A stretch of 64,000 nt of DNA, taken from a virus. A program made the translations under genes and the position numbers. Below, in pieces: positions 6,491-13,381 of the stretch. Within the stretch, counting starts at the first letter, position 1. Every line of letters starts with the position of its first letter. The stretch is from IMG/VR virus record IMGVR_UViG_3300042922_000250, positions 1 to 64,000 of that record; one strand, given 5' to 3'. The notes below the pieces were generated by a model. That model was not told the origin of the DNA. It saw only the letters and a program-made list of their open reading frames with translations, and searched no databases.

Positions 6491-6722
6491 CTTCCACCTT
6501 CCTGACTCCATCCCAATTAAACAACCAAAACACTCTTGCTAAAAAATTCGTCCTCCAATTCATCAACCATCGAATTAGCCTTTCGGATTGCTCACCAATC
6601 ACAACAAACAGGATTGGGCAAATCCATATTGGCGACAAAATCAGATCGATAATCAAAATTAAAACCTTCCATTTTTTACTGTCGACTGCTTGGCTGTATA
6701 TGGCAATTCTCTTTTTACTCAC
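6480..6722 (-). CDS. Small membrane protein
   Basis: 80 residues from GTG 6722 behind CGGAGGTATGCGGTT; the longer ORF start at 6806 lies inside the DUF3850 gene and is rejected. One long hydrophobic stretch (residues about 19-44, with Pro) makes one or two membrane passes; the rest is basic and aromatic. Confidence 0.6.
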   Translation of the reverse strand: MSKKRIAIYSQAVDSKKWKVLILIIDLILSPIWICPILFVVIGEQSERLIRWLMNWRTNFLARVFWLFNWDGVRKVEDDE

Positions 6723-7063
6723 AACCGCATACCTCCGATCAAATCCGGGTTGTCGTGGATGTTGCCGCTCTCCCTCTCTAAAACGATAATGGACAATATC
6801 ACCCATCCGTCAAGCAACCCGTACATTGGTCCTTTAAGTACATGAGTGACAACCGATTCACATTTTCTTCCCGTGTACTTTAACTGCTTTCCTGATTTCA
6901 TTTCTTGCACCGAGAACTCAGTCTCTTTAAGAATCAAAATGTCGCCAGACTGATAATCCCTATCGTTGAACCTGATTTCATAGGTTTTATCTCCGTTATA
7001 AACCGCCTCGAATACTTCTGGGTCGGTTTTTAGTTCGTGAACGTTTGGTGTGATTCTACTCAT
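6719..7063 (-). CDS. DUF3850 / ASCH-like RNA-binding protein
   Basis: 114 residues starting HELKTDPEVFEAVYNGDKTYEIRFN..., the recognisable DUF3850 pattern (ASCH/PUA-like barrel: HELK..., KTYEIRFNDRDYQSGD). The family is thought to bind RNA or modified nucleosides; its phage role is not established. GTGA overlap couples it to the membrane-protein gene. Confidence 0.8.
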   Translation of the reverse strand: MSRITPNVHELKTDPEVFEAVYNGDKTYEIRFNDRDYQSGDILILKETEFSVQEMKSGKQLKYTGRKCESVVTHVLKGPMYGLLDGWVILSIIVLERESGNIHDNPDLIGGMRL

Positions 7064-7569
7064 CAGCCGCTCTCCTTTCCGCTGAGGGCTTCTCTTGCTA
7101 AATTAATCCAAAAACTATTGTCTTTGCTATAATCCTTTGCTGCATCTGACGATAAAAAAACTAAACGCTTCTTCATTGCTTGTAATGCCTTCACCAGCAC
7201 CGCTATCCTCGCGTCCCTGACTTCAAGTATTTCCACCAACCAAACAGCAGGGATATGTACCGTAACGACATTACAAAGCGATTTTAGCTGTTCAGTTCCC
7301 TGATCCGGGTCATAAGCATAATACGGACAATAATCTTCGACTGATTTTGAGTTGGCGGCATCCAATGCCATGTTAAGAAGTTGGTTTTTATGCTCAATCT
7401 CTTTGTAGGCATCGGCTAGGCTATCCAGCTTGAATTTTACTAGGGACAGTTCCGCTTCACAGGCGGCGAGTTGATTTAATATTCTAATGTTGCCACACAT
7501 CAACCTATTGACCTCTTGCCTCAATTCCCCGCACTCTTCCCTCAGCTTGCAAATCTCAGTTTCGGTCAC
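7063..7569 (-). CDS. Coiled-coil early phage protein
   Basis: 168 residues. Residues 1-75 are heptad-rich (EICKLREECGELRQEVNRL, LVKFKLDSLADAY) and the C-terminal part is helical. GTG 7569 sits behind GGAGGGATTGAA. Function unknown. Confidence 0.6.
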   Translation of the reverse strand: MTETEICKLREECGELRQEVNRLMCGNIRILNQLAACEAELSLVKFKLDSLADAYKEIEHKNQLLNMALDAANSKSVEDYCPYYAYDPDQGTEQLKSLCNVVTVHIPAVWLVEILEVRDARIAVLVKALQAMKKRLVFLSSDAAKDYSKDNSFWINLAREALSGKESG

Positions 7570-7793
7570 TTCAATCCCTCCAAATACCGCTTCAACGACC
7601 CCAAGCTATAACTTGGCACCATCGCATAACCCTTGAATCGATGCTCTCTAACTACGGCTGTTGACAACCTGATTAATTCATTTCGCTGTGCTATGATTTT
7701 CTGTTGTCCTTTAGGCATTGCCCACAACATGGCGACGAAGCAAGCGCAGAAACCAATCATAAGAGTTGTTGGTAACCAGTACCAGGAAATCAT
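7566..7793 (-). CDS. Small N-terminally anchored membrane protein
   Basis: 75 residues with one transmembrane helix at about 5-26 followed by a basic cytoplasmic-type tail. Overlaps the stop and start of both neighbours. Function unknown. Confidence 0.6.
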   Translation of the reverse strand: MISWYWLPTTLMIGFCACFVAMLWAMPKGQQKIIAQRNELIRLSTAVVREHRFKGYAMVPSYSLGSLKRYLEGLK

Positions 7794-8194
7794 TTATCAT
7801 CACCCCTTGCCACTACGCAAACCATCATGCAGCGCATACTAGCGTTTAACAAATGATCCTCCGTCCGATCACCAACAGCCCAATATACCAAGTGCCTAAC
7901 CGCCCGCCATGCATGTTCTCTTGCTTCAATCTGTCGCCAATTGTCAACTCCATACTTTTCTGCTCCTTTTGTCAGCCCTTTGGACAGGTCAATCAGCCAT
8001 TGAGGATCTAGATAGCGGAATTCATCTTGTTCTGATGCTTGTTTACCGCCGGATGGCAAGGTTTCCGTTTCTTGCTTATTTGTCAGTTCCCATAGCGAAT
8101 GATCTTCGTCGCATACGCTACATGGACGTTCATTTATTTGTTTCGTTAACCACGTACATTTCCAGCACGGTTTTTCTTTTGACATACTTATCAC
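7790..8194 (-). CDS. dATP/dGTP diphosphohydrolase-like (DUF5664) protein
   Basis: About 134 residues. The C-terminal half matches the MazG-like DUF5664 pattern: SKGLTKGAEKYGVDNWRQ, AWRAVRHLVYWAVGDRTEDHL. An N-terminal CWKC...CSVC zinc knuckle is fused in front, which is not usual for the family. Such enzymes reshape dNTP pools. The start is GTG 8194 (GGGAG 10 bases upstream); ATG 8185 is an alternative. Confidence 0.7.
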   Translation of the reverse strand: MISMSKEKPCWKCTWLTKQINERPCSVCDEDHSLWELTNKQETETLPSGGKQASEQDEFRYLDPQWLIDLSKGLTKGAEKYGVDNWRQIEAREHAWRAVRHLVYWAVGDRTEDHLLNASMRCMMVCVVARGDDK

Positions 8195-8228
8195 CAATTT
8201 CACTCTCCCAACAATTTCAGATTGCCGC

Positions 8229-8915
8229 CTATTTTCCCAATTTCCTCAAACTATCGCCTGTAAACTCTACAAAAATGCTCGTTGACCTTAACCGATCAAT
8301 AACTCTTGCCGCATACTTCCCGGCTAATTCTGTAGGTGTTAGATTGGTTGTTATAATCGTCGGTCGCATGCGGTTATATCGTTCGCTGATAATTGCATCA
8401 ACCTTAGTCAATACCCATCCTTTCTCGTATTCCGCTCCTAAATCGTCTATCACTAACAACCCGGTATCTTTTAGCCTAGTTTCAAACGCCGCCCATTCTT
8501 CTTTATTGGTTTCTTTGAGTGTGAATATCGTGTCTAGCAAACTTGCCATTCCGACAAATTGCCCTCCACCACCTGCGTTAAGATGTTGGCGCAATACCGC
8601 TACTGCTAAACTGGTTTTCATGGTTCCAACTGGGCCAGCAAGAATTAACCCTATGCCTTTTTTTGCATGGTCACTTAACTTGCTGGCATACTGTTTTATT
8701 GCCGAATATTGAAAGTTTATTGAAAGCGGTATTCCTCTAGCTTCCATTGTAGAAAACTCGCAATCCTTATATCTGTTAAAGATTCCTCGCTTTTCAAGAT
8801 CAATTTCTACTGTTTTTTCAGGTTGGAAATTCGGTTTCCCATTTGAATCCAGATTCAAATCCGGTATTTTTCTGGCTACCCAATCCCGGATATCCCCGAC
8901 TTGAAGTTTTTCCAA
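8229..8915 (-). CDS. DnaC-like helicase loader ATPase
   Basis: 228 residues: a short N-terminal helicase-binding region, then an AAA+ core with Walker A GPVGTMKTS (near residue 94), Walker B LLVIDDLG and an arginine-finger region (ARVIDRLRS). DnaC/DnaI loaders place the replicative helicase at the origin. The canonical Gly before the Walker Lys is Met. The gene overlaps the 3' end of the initiator gene, a standard replication pair. Confidence 0.85.
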   Translation of the reverse strand: MEKLQVGDIRDWVARKIPDLNLDSNGKPNFQPEKTVEIDLEKRGIFNRYKDCEFSTMEARGIPLSINFQYSAIKQYASKLSDHAKKGIGLILAGPVGTMKTSLAVAVLRQHLNAGGGGQFVGMASLLDTIFTLKETNKEEWAAFETRLKDTGLLVIDDLGAEYEKGWVLTKVDAIISERYNRMRPTIITTNLTPTELAGKYAARVIDRLRSTSIFVEFTGDSLRKLGK

Positions 8916-9578
8916 ACAAGCTACCTCCTTCTATGTAGTCCTTCCAGTGCTTGTCTCTACCGATGAAAGTCGCAGGCAGTTTTATAAATTGTGGTTCTTT
9001 ACCCCTGCACACAATCGCATAGTTTTTTGCACCAACAACCATTTCAGCAGGAACAGCCTTTTCTTTTAACCTAGATTGCCATTGTCTAAACGCCGTAGGC
9101 TTAGATTCTTGTCTAGGGTAATTCGCCCAAAATTCTTCGAAGTCTGGAGTATATATAACTACGTTCTTTTCTTTCTTATCTTTCTTTACTTTATTGTTTG
9201 TGTCACACGGCTGACATGCGGCTGTCATTTTGCTGTCACTTTCGTTGTCATCGTTTTTATTTCCGACCTGGTAAGACTCCCAATTTACAACGGTTACAAG
9301 GCTATACTTGCTGTTACTTTTGATGTCCAAACTTTCGTTGCCTTGCAACCATAGCAAATATTTCCAAAAGGTTGATGGATTCATTTTTATCTCTGATGCG
9401 CCTTTGAATCTACCGGTTATAAATTGTCCAGGAGCAAGGACAATTTTTTGTATTCCTACCATTTGCTCATGCTCTTTATAACTGGCTTTCAACAAACACC
9501 AAATCCAAGTTTGGAGGAGATTGGCGTTTTGTATCATTGGTTTTTCAATCAAACACCTTGCCAGTTTTATGTACCCAT
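8818..9578 (-). CDS. Replication initiator, O/DnaD-like, with a disrupted start
   Basis: The annotatable frame begins at TTG 9552 (244 residues), but conserved-looking coding (GYIKLARCLIEK...) continues upstream in frame to a point just after an ATG at 9578 that lies in another frame. GGAGGGGAG is perfectly spaced for that ATG. One extra G in ATGGG would restore one uninterrupted gene. The N-terminal half is winged-helix-like; the C-terminal part (FEEFWANYPRQESKPTAF) is typical of phage replication proteins paired with DnaC. Confidence 0.7.
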
Positions 9579-9623
9579 CCGTTGCGCTCCCCTCCGTTCG
9601 TACAATATGATGATTTGACTTTA

Positions 9624-9681
9624 CTATCCCACCCCACTGCTTACATTATCAAGGATACATATGCAAGCAGTGGGGTGATAG
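9624..9681. repeat. Long inverted repeat upstream of the replication initiator
   Basis: CCCCACTGCTT (9632-9642) and AAGCAGTGGGG (9665-9675) are perfect complements, extended by CTATC...GATAG ends, with a 22-base AT-rich loop. No U-run follows. It lies between the DUF669 gene and the initiator start. It could be an origin element, a translational regulator or an mRNA-processing site. Confidence 0.75.
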
Positions 9682-9705
9682 TGATGGGGTTAATCTCCTA
9701 AAGAA

Positions 9706-10224
9706 TTAATTCCATGGAACGTCCTCATCTGGCGGCATAGACTTGCCGAATCCGCTGAATGAATTAGGTTTCAGTTTCTTTAAGGCTGGAACCTCAACGC
9801 CTTTCCTGATTTCCTCAATACTTCGAGGTTTATCGACATACAGCCTAGTGGCGATTGATCCGTCTTGTTTTTCGTATTCTTCCTCGCCGATCACTAAACC
9901 GATAAGCTTGCCATATAGAGATTGCTCATTGCTATTGAATGTGTAGCCATTATTTGATTTTTCAACTGCTGTAATAAAGGCTTTGAAAAACGGCAACGCT
10001 TTTTTTTTGTACGATTTGATGAAGTTAGCCCCCCAAAACCCTTTACTGTCGCTGAGTTGTTGGTAATAGCCTTCAAATTCTCCAGCGGCAATGTCATATT
10101 CAACTTTCAAATATTCTTTATCGGGGACATCCGTAACCGATACAATTCGGCAAATATAACTGCCGGGAGTAACCTTTTTGAATTCTTGAACGTCAGATAC
10201 TTGCGATAAGTCGATATTTTTCAT
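9706..10224 (-). CDS. DUF669-type phage DNA-replication/recombination protein
   Basis: 172 residues from ATG 10224 (behind AAAGGGAGAATGATTAT). P-x-x-Y and W-G-x-N-F motifs and an acidic-aromatic end (PPDEDVPWN) resemble DUF669 proteins, which accompany Sak4/Gp157 recombination genes. The tail recalls the acidic tip by which SSB recruits partners. Likely DNA-binding; inferred by family pattern and context. Confidence 0.65.
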   Translation of the reverse strand: MKNIDLSQVSDVQEFKKVTPGSYICRIVSVTDVPDKEYLKVEYDIAAGEFEGYYQQLSDSKGFWGANFIKSYKKKALPFFKAFITAVEKSNNGYTFNSNEQSLYGKLIGLVIGEEEYEKQDGSIATRLYVDKPRSIEEIRKGVEVPALKKLKPNSFSGFGKSMPPDEDVPWN

Positions 10225-10228
10225 ATAA

Positions 10229-10354
10229 TCATTCTCCCTTTGTTTTATGTGGCGGTATTGTATTGCAATTAAATACTCTTTTGCATTTTGGGCAAACATT
10301 CTTCCCGATAGTTGTAGGCTTAAAGTTAGTCCCGCACGAACAATTGATATTCAT
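10229..10354 (-). CDS. 41-residue zinc-ribbon protein
   Basis: ATG 10354 overlaps the TGA of the ATPase gene and follows GGAGGTTTACGAAAT. CSCG ... CPKCKRVFNC gives four or five Cys ligands. Ends TGA 10229, just before the DUF669 gene. Confidence 0.65.
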   Translation of the reverse strand: MNINCSCGTNFKPTTIGKNVCPKCKRVFNCNTIPPHKTKGE

Positions 10355-10998
10355 ATTTCGTAAACCTCCAATTTTTTAATAACTTTGTTCAAATCGTTTT
10401 CAATCTCAAAATCTTCAAAACATCCCATAGGACTTTTAGCTGTTGAATTTTTTGATTGAGTTTCAAATATGTGATTTCCATTTACGCATTTTGCAATTAA
10501 TACAGTGGTAAACTTGCTTTCCAATACAATCTTGTCCAGTTTCTTACCGCTAGTCTTAATCCTGGTAAACATAAATCCGCTATCGTCGCGCTCTGTTTGT
10601 GTGTGGGCCATAAAAACAATAGTCAGATCATCGCGATAAAGATGAGAACTGCTCACCAACCCCCACACAGATGTTGCTAAGTCAAGCCATTTGTCAAATC
10701 CCTTTTCCTTGCTGCGCTTGAACTCATCGTCAATCATCATTGTGTTAATTGTGTCGATTATGATTGTTTTGATGTGCAGCACTTTATCAGCAATCCCTGC
10801 GATAATTGAACTAACCTTGTCAACATCACTTGTCTGTAGATAGTTTTTATTATCTTTGTTGTACTGGCTTTTCCAACCCTTCCACGACAATCCTTTGCGG
10901 TCAGAATCAATTATGTATGTTGTTTTTGGATCTAGGTTCCGCAAGGATGTTGTCTTGCCTGCGCCAGATTCTCCAGCGATACAAATAACTCTGCTCAT
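10351..10998 (-). CDS. Sak4-like RecA-fold ATPase
   Basis: 215 residues: Walker A GESGAGKTTS at residues 9-18, a Walker B region (IKTIIIDTINTM) and a later sensor segment (LTIVFMAHTQTERD). This is the arrangement of phage Sak4-type ATPases that cooperate with single-strand DNA-binding partners in recombination. Flanked by Gp157 and DUF669, a well-known trio. Confidence 0.8.
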   Translation of the reverse strand: MSRVICIAGESGAGKTTSLRNLDPKTTYIIDSDRKGLSWKGWKSQYNKDNKNYLQTSDVDKVSSIIAGIADKVLHIKTIIIDTINTMMIDDEFKRSKEKGFDKWLDLATSVWGLVSSSHLYRDDLTIVFMAHTQTERDDSGFMFTRIKTSGKKLDKIVLESKFTTVLIAKCVNGNHIFETQSKNSTAKSPMGCFEDFEIENDLNKVIKKLEVYEI

Positions 10999-11495
10999 CT
11001 AATATCAATCCTCTTCCCAGCGGTAAGGCGGCAACCTTTAACCTTCTTGCCAGCCTTCAACGCTTCTTTAATTTCTGCATTATTCGGTGTAAACGATTTC
11101 GGAATAACAGTCAGATATTTAGCCGGAATCAATTTTTCATCATCAATAACGAGAGCGGGAGGATTTGCTTTAATTGTCACAGCAAATATTGGTGTTTTGA
11201 TCTTTTCCAGCTTCATAACTTCCATCTGTTGCTGTAGATATGCCTTAATTCGCTCTATATTGCCATCAGTTGACTTTTTTCTTGCCTGTAGTCTCTTTAT
11301 CTCTGTTTCAAGATATTTTGATTCAGTGGTCAAATTTGAATGAATTACAGATATGCTATGCGCCTTTTCTTCTATGGCGCATTCGATCGATTCTAAAGTG
11401 TCAAGCAACGCCTGATTATCTAGTTCTGGATTGTCAAGCATATCTTGCACTTTCAGGTAGCTTTGCGACAGTTCATAAAGCTTGATTTTCTTCAC
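10995..11495 (-). CDS. Gp157-family protein
   Basis: 166 residues with the recognisable Siphovirus Gp157 layout: an N-terminal MKKIKLYELSQSYLKVQD, a long coiled coil, then LKAGKKVKGCRLTAG at the end. Gp157 proteins sit beside Sak-type recombination genes; a resistance role against host restriction was proposed for one member, but the function is not settled. Confidence 0.85.
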   Translation of the reverse strand: MKKIKLYELSQSYLKVQDMLDNPELDNQALLDTLESIECAIEEKAHSISVIHSNLTTESKYLETEIKRLQARKKSTDGNIERIKAYLQQQMEVMKLEKIKTPIFAVTIKANPPALVIDDEKLIPAKYLTVIPKSFTPNNAEIKEALKAGKKVKGCRLTAGKRIDIR

Positions 11496-11724
11496 CTTCT
11501 TTGTTTTTGATCAGAGTAAAATATGTGTTCCCGTTGTATTGCTTATTGTGTTGCGTCCATTCCGGATCGCTTTTATCTATGTTTTCCTCTCCCGGAAGTT
11601 CAACAAAAAGACTTGGCGTCACTTGAATTCCTTGGCAATAAACTCCTAATACCCCAAACCGCCAAGCCTCTTTAATCTGTTTCGCATATTCCTCTGCCGC
11701 TGCCGCTTTATCCATTCTCATCAT
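11473..11724 (-). CDS. Small early phage protein
   Basis: About 83 residues: a helical, Ala-rich N-terminus then a beta-rich segment (TPSLFVELPGEE). It overlaps both neighbours, as in the rest of this operon. Several in-frame Met codons make the start uncertain. Confidence 0.55.
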   Translation of the reverse strand: MMRMDKAAAAEEYAKQIKEAWRFGVLGVYCQGIQVTPSLFVELPGEENIDKSDPEWTQHNKQYNGNTYFTLIKNKEGEENQAL

Positions 11725-11929
11725 CTACTTTCATAAATTTTAATCTGTCAGGCGGTATGTCGTGCCTTGCTGCTATGATCGCTCTGCCTCTGGATTCCTC
11801 CTCGCCAGGAAAACAAATAACATCCGTAGTTAATGTCAATCCGTTGTACTTAAACCAAATCCTGTGCCGTTTAACGCCTGTAGTGTGATTAAGGATGCTT
11901 TGCATTACCGGGTTGAGGTGATCATTCAT
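11708..11929 (-). CDS. Small early phage protein
   Basis: 73 residues; a basic middle part (GVKRHRIWFKYNG) and an acidic C-terminus. Start ATG 11929 overlaps the stop of the upstream gene (ATGA). Function unknown. Confidence 0.55.
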   Translation of the reverse strand: MNDHLNPVMQSILNHTTGVKRHRIWFKYNGLTLTTDVICFPGEEESRGRAIIAARHDIPPDRLKFMKVDDENG

Positions 11930-12021
11930 TCCTCTTCTTCCTCCTCCTCCGGCTCGTCAGGTGCGCCCCTATACGTCCGTTGATAGTAATAAGGCTGTTG
12001 CGTTATGTCTAAATCAGGCAT
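11926..12021 (-). CDS. 31-residue acidic-tailed peptide
   Basis: ATG 12021 to TGA 11926. A Tyr-rich middle is followed by a poly-Glu tail (PEEEEEEE). It has tight stop/start overlap with the next gene. The DNA encoding the Glu tract doubles as a purine-rich ribosome site for that gene, so the tail may partly reflect this constraint. Confidence 0.45.
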   Translation of the reverse strand: MPDLDITQQPYYYQRTYRGAPDEPEEEEEEE

Positions 12022-12024
12022 TGC

Positions 12025-12201
12025 TTACACCAACCGCCTTCGCAATCTTTCAACCTCGTTATCCGCTCTAACCGCTCTTCCAATCGCCCAATACCTTTCA
12101 TCATCGCTTGTTGCAGTAACAATTAGCAATCTCGCTAGGCTGTACACATTCTGCTGATGCCATAATTCGCGGGTTGTTGCAGGCCTGTTAATTGGCTTCA
12201 T
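12025..12201 (-). CDS. 58-residue basic helical protein
   Basis: Start ATG 12201, coupled to the upstream TGA. The C-terminal helix AVRADNEVERLRRRLV is amphipathic. Function unknown. Confidence 0.55.
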   Translation of the reverse strand: MKPINRPATTRELWHQQNVYSLARLLIVTATSDDERYWAIGRAVRADNEVERLRRRLV

Positions 12202-12329
12202 GGCTGATCGTCCAATTCTGGATGATAATGCCGCCATACAATCAGATCGTCAGTATCGAAGTAATCTCTTTGCCTGTCACGGTTAGGATTATCGCCATCG
12301 CAGAGCAATTGCGCTAGGTTGTCTGACAT
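12198..12329 (-). CDS. 43-residue acidic protein
   Basis: ATG 12329 sits behind GGGGAGGTAAATAAA, a strong ribosome site, and ends in DDQP with CCATGA coupling. Rich in Asp and Arg; function unknown. Confidence 0.6.
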   Translation of the reverse strand: MSDNLAQLLCDGDNPNRDRQRDYFDTDDLIVWRHYHPELDDQP

Positions 12330-12371
12330 TTTATTTACCTCCCCGCATAATCCGTATAAAATCCGGATATA

Positions 12372-12448
12372 TTGTCATTAGGGTAACTTTGTGCTAAAAT
12401 CAAGTTGATTATTTTTTGATGGTCGCCTATACAAGGGCGACTTTTTTT
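12372..12448 (+). ncRNA. Candidate short antisense RNA (promoter plus terminator, OOP-like)
   Basis: TTGTCA (12372-12377), 17 bp, TAAAAT (12395-12400) form a good promoter on the plus strand. About 20 bases downstream GTCGCC-N8-GGCGAC (12422-12441) followed by seven T forms an intrinsic terminator. The predicted RNA is about 42 nt and overlaps the 3' end of the helix-turn-helix gene on the other strand, as lambda OOP RNA overlaps cII. Confidence 0.5.
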
Positions 12449-12771
12449 AATCTCAGTTTTCCTTTGTTGATATTCTTGAATATCTTTGATACAACAGTTT
12501 TTTTGCTTGCCATGTTGGATGATTCTATCAGCGTCATTAATAGACTGTGAAACTGTAAGCAATATTCTCTTGGCGGTTTATATCCTCTCTCAGAGTGTCT
12601 AATCATTCCTCTGTTCTCCGGCAACTCAATGCCCATCGCGATAACTCTGTTTCTGACTGTATCCGGTGAGCATCCAATCAATATCGCTGTATAGTTCATT
12701 GACGTTCCACTTGCTATGTACTTTCTGATTTGCGAATCAATGACAGCATAATCATAGAGTTGCTTGCCCAT
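12427..12771 (-). CDS. Helix-turn-helix regulator-like protein
   Basis: About 114 residues from ATG 12771 (GTG 12774 possible). The region YTAILIGCSPDTVRNRVIAMG looks like a resolvase/CENP-B-type helix-turn-helix; the C-terminus is Lys-rich. Overlaps the upstream stop. A second ORF in another frame (12335-12562) overlaps its 3' half but has no ribosome site. Confidence 0.6.
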   Translation of the reverse strand: MGKQLYDYAVIDSQIRKYIASGTSMNYTAILIGCSPDTVRNRVIAMGIELPENRGMIRHSERGYKPPREYCLQFHSLLMTLIESSNMASKKTVVSKIFKNINKGKLRLKKVALV

Positions 12772-12926
12772 CACTTCATCGCCATCCGCGCATAATAACC
12801 GCACCAACCACCTGCAAACATTAACGAGAGTATGAGAAGCAGACAGCCTAGAAGGTGGATGTTTCCCGCGGTTCGCTGCCCGAAGAACCGGACGTTTTTA
12901 ATCTCGCGGATCGAGGATTTTGTCAA
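12771..12926 (-). CDS. 51-residue membrane protein
   Basis: TTG 12926 is chosen because AAAGGAGG lies 9 bases upstream; the longer ORF start would overlap the zinc gene completely. One transmembrane helix (HLLGCLLLILSLMFAGGW) near the C-terminus. Function unknown. Confidence 0.55.
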   Translation of the reverse strand: MTKSSIREIKNVRFFGQRTAGNIHLLGCLLLILSLMFAGGWCGYYARMAMK

Positions 12927-13062
12927 TGTCTGCGGCCTCCTTTGGTTCCCAACCAGAAACTTTGTAGTTACCGTCGGCATTCAAACATTGCCGGCAGTTT
13001 ATGCATGAAAATGGTTTGGAAAGATGTTTGCAACCGTGGCAATTTTTATAATTTTCATTCAC
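12898..13062 (-). CDS. 54-residue Cys-rich zinc-binding protein
   Basis: GTG 13062 lies behind GGAGGGAAAGTAA. Ligand pattern: CHGCKHL ... CINCRQC, then an acidic C-terminus containing WEPKEAADI. It overlaps the next gene by 29 bases. Confidence 0.65.
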   Translation of the reverse strand: MNENYKNCHGCKHLSKPFSCINCRQCLNADGNYKVSGWEPKEAADIDKILDPRD

Positions 13063-13154
13063 TTACTTTCCCTCCTCAACTCCAACCATACCGCTACTTT
13101 TACTGCCAGGATGATACACGCCATCAAAGTTGCAACGGCCGCTATCAGTTTCAC
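13059..13154 (-). CDS. 31-residue membrane peptide nested in another frame
   Basis: GTG 13154 has a perfect GGAGG-7-GTG ribosome site. The peptide is one hydrophobic helix (MACIILAVKVAVW) with a charged tail. It lies wholly within the 3' part of the 57-residue gene in a different frame, and its TGA overlaps the start of the zinc gene. Either or both frames may be translated. Confidence 0.45.
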   Translation of the reverse strand: MKLIAAVATLMACIILAVKVAVWLELRRESK

Positions 13155-13236
13155 GCCTAACCCTCCAAATCTCATCTAATTTGGCATTGCGCTTGTCTCT
13201 TCTTCTTGCTTGTGCTTCTTTTGATCGTTTACCCAT
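13063..13236 (-). CDS. 57-residue basic protein
   Basis: ATG 13236 is preceded by GGCGGTGAAAC. A very basic N-terminus (KRSKEAQARRRDKRNAK) suggests nucleic-acid binding. The second half overlaps the nested membrane peptide and may not be under strong constraint. Confidence 0.5.
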   Translation of the reverse strand: MGKRSKEAQARRRDKRNAKLDEIWRVRRETDSGRCNFDGVYHPGSKSSGMVGVEEGK

Positions 13237-13381
13237 GTTTCACCGCCTTAATGCAAGCAACTGCTGCAAAGTGTGTGACTTTGATTCCCCATTGTTTGCA
13301 AGCCTCAATTTTGGCTAAAGTACCATTTGATGCTATAACCGTTGCTGTTTTGCCATTGCTGGCTGTTACTGTGTAGGTCAC
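13229..13381 (-). CDS. 50-residue phage protein
   Basis: GTG 13381 overlaps the TGA of the antirepressor gene. Thr/Val/Ala-rich, predicted beta strand-helix, with two Cys. Function unknown. Confidence 0.55.
   Translation of the reverse strand: MTYTVTASNGKTATVIASNGTLAKIEACKQWGIKVTHFAAVACIKAVKHG

Noticed and set aside
12335-12562. Minus-strand ORF of 75 codons overlapping the helix-turn-helix gene
   Set aside because: No ribosome site; the overlapping frame has a clear DNA-binding motif, so this is treated as a shadow.
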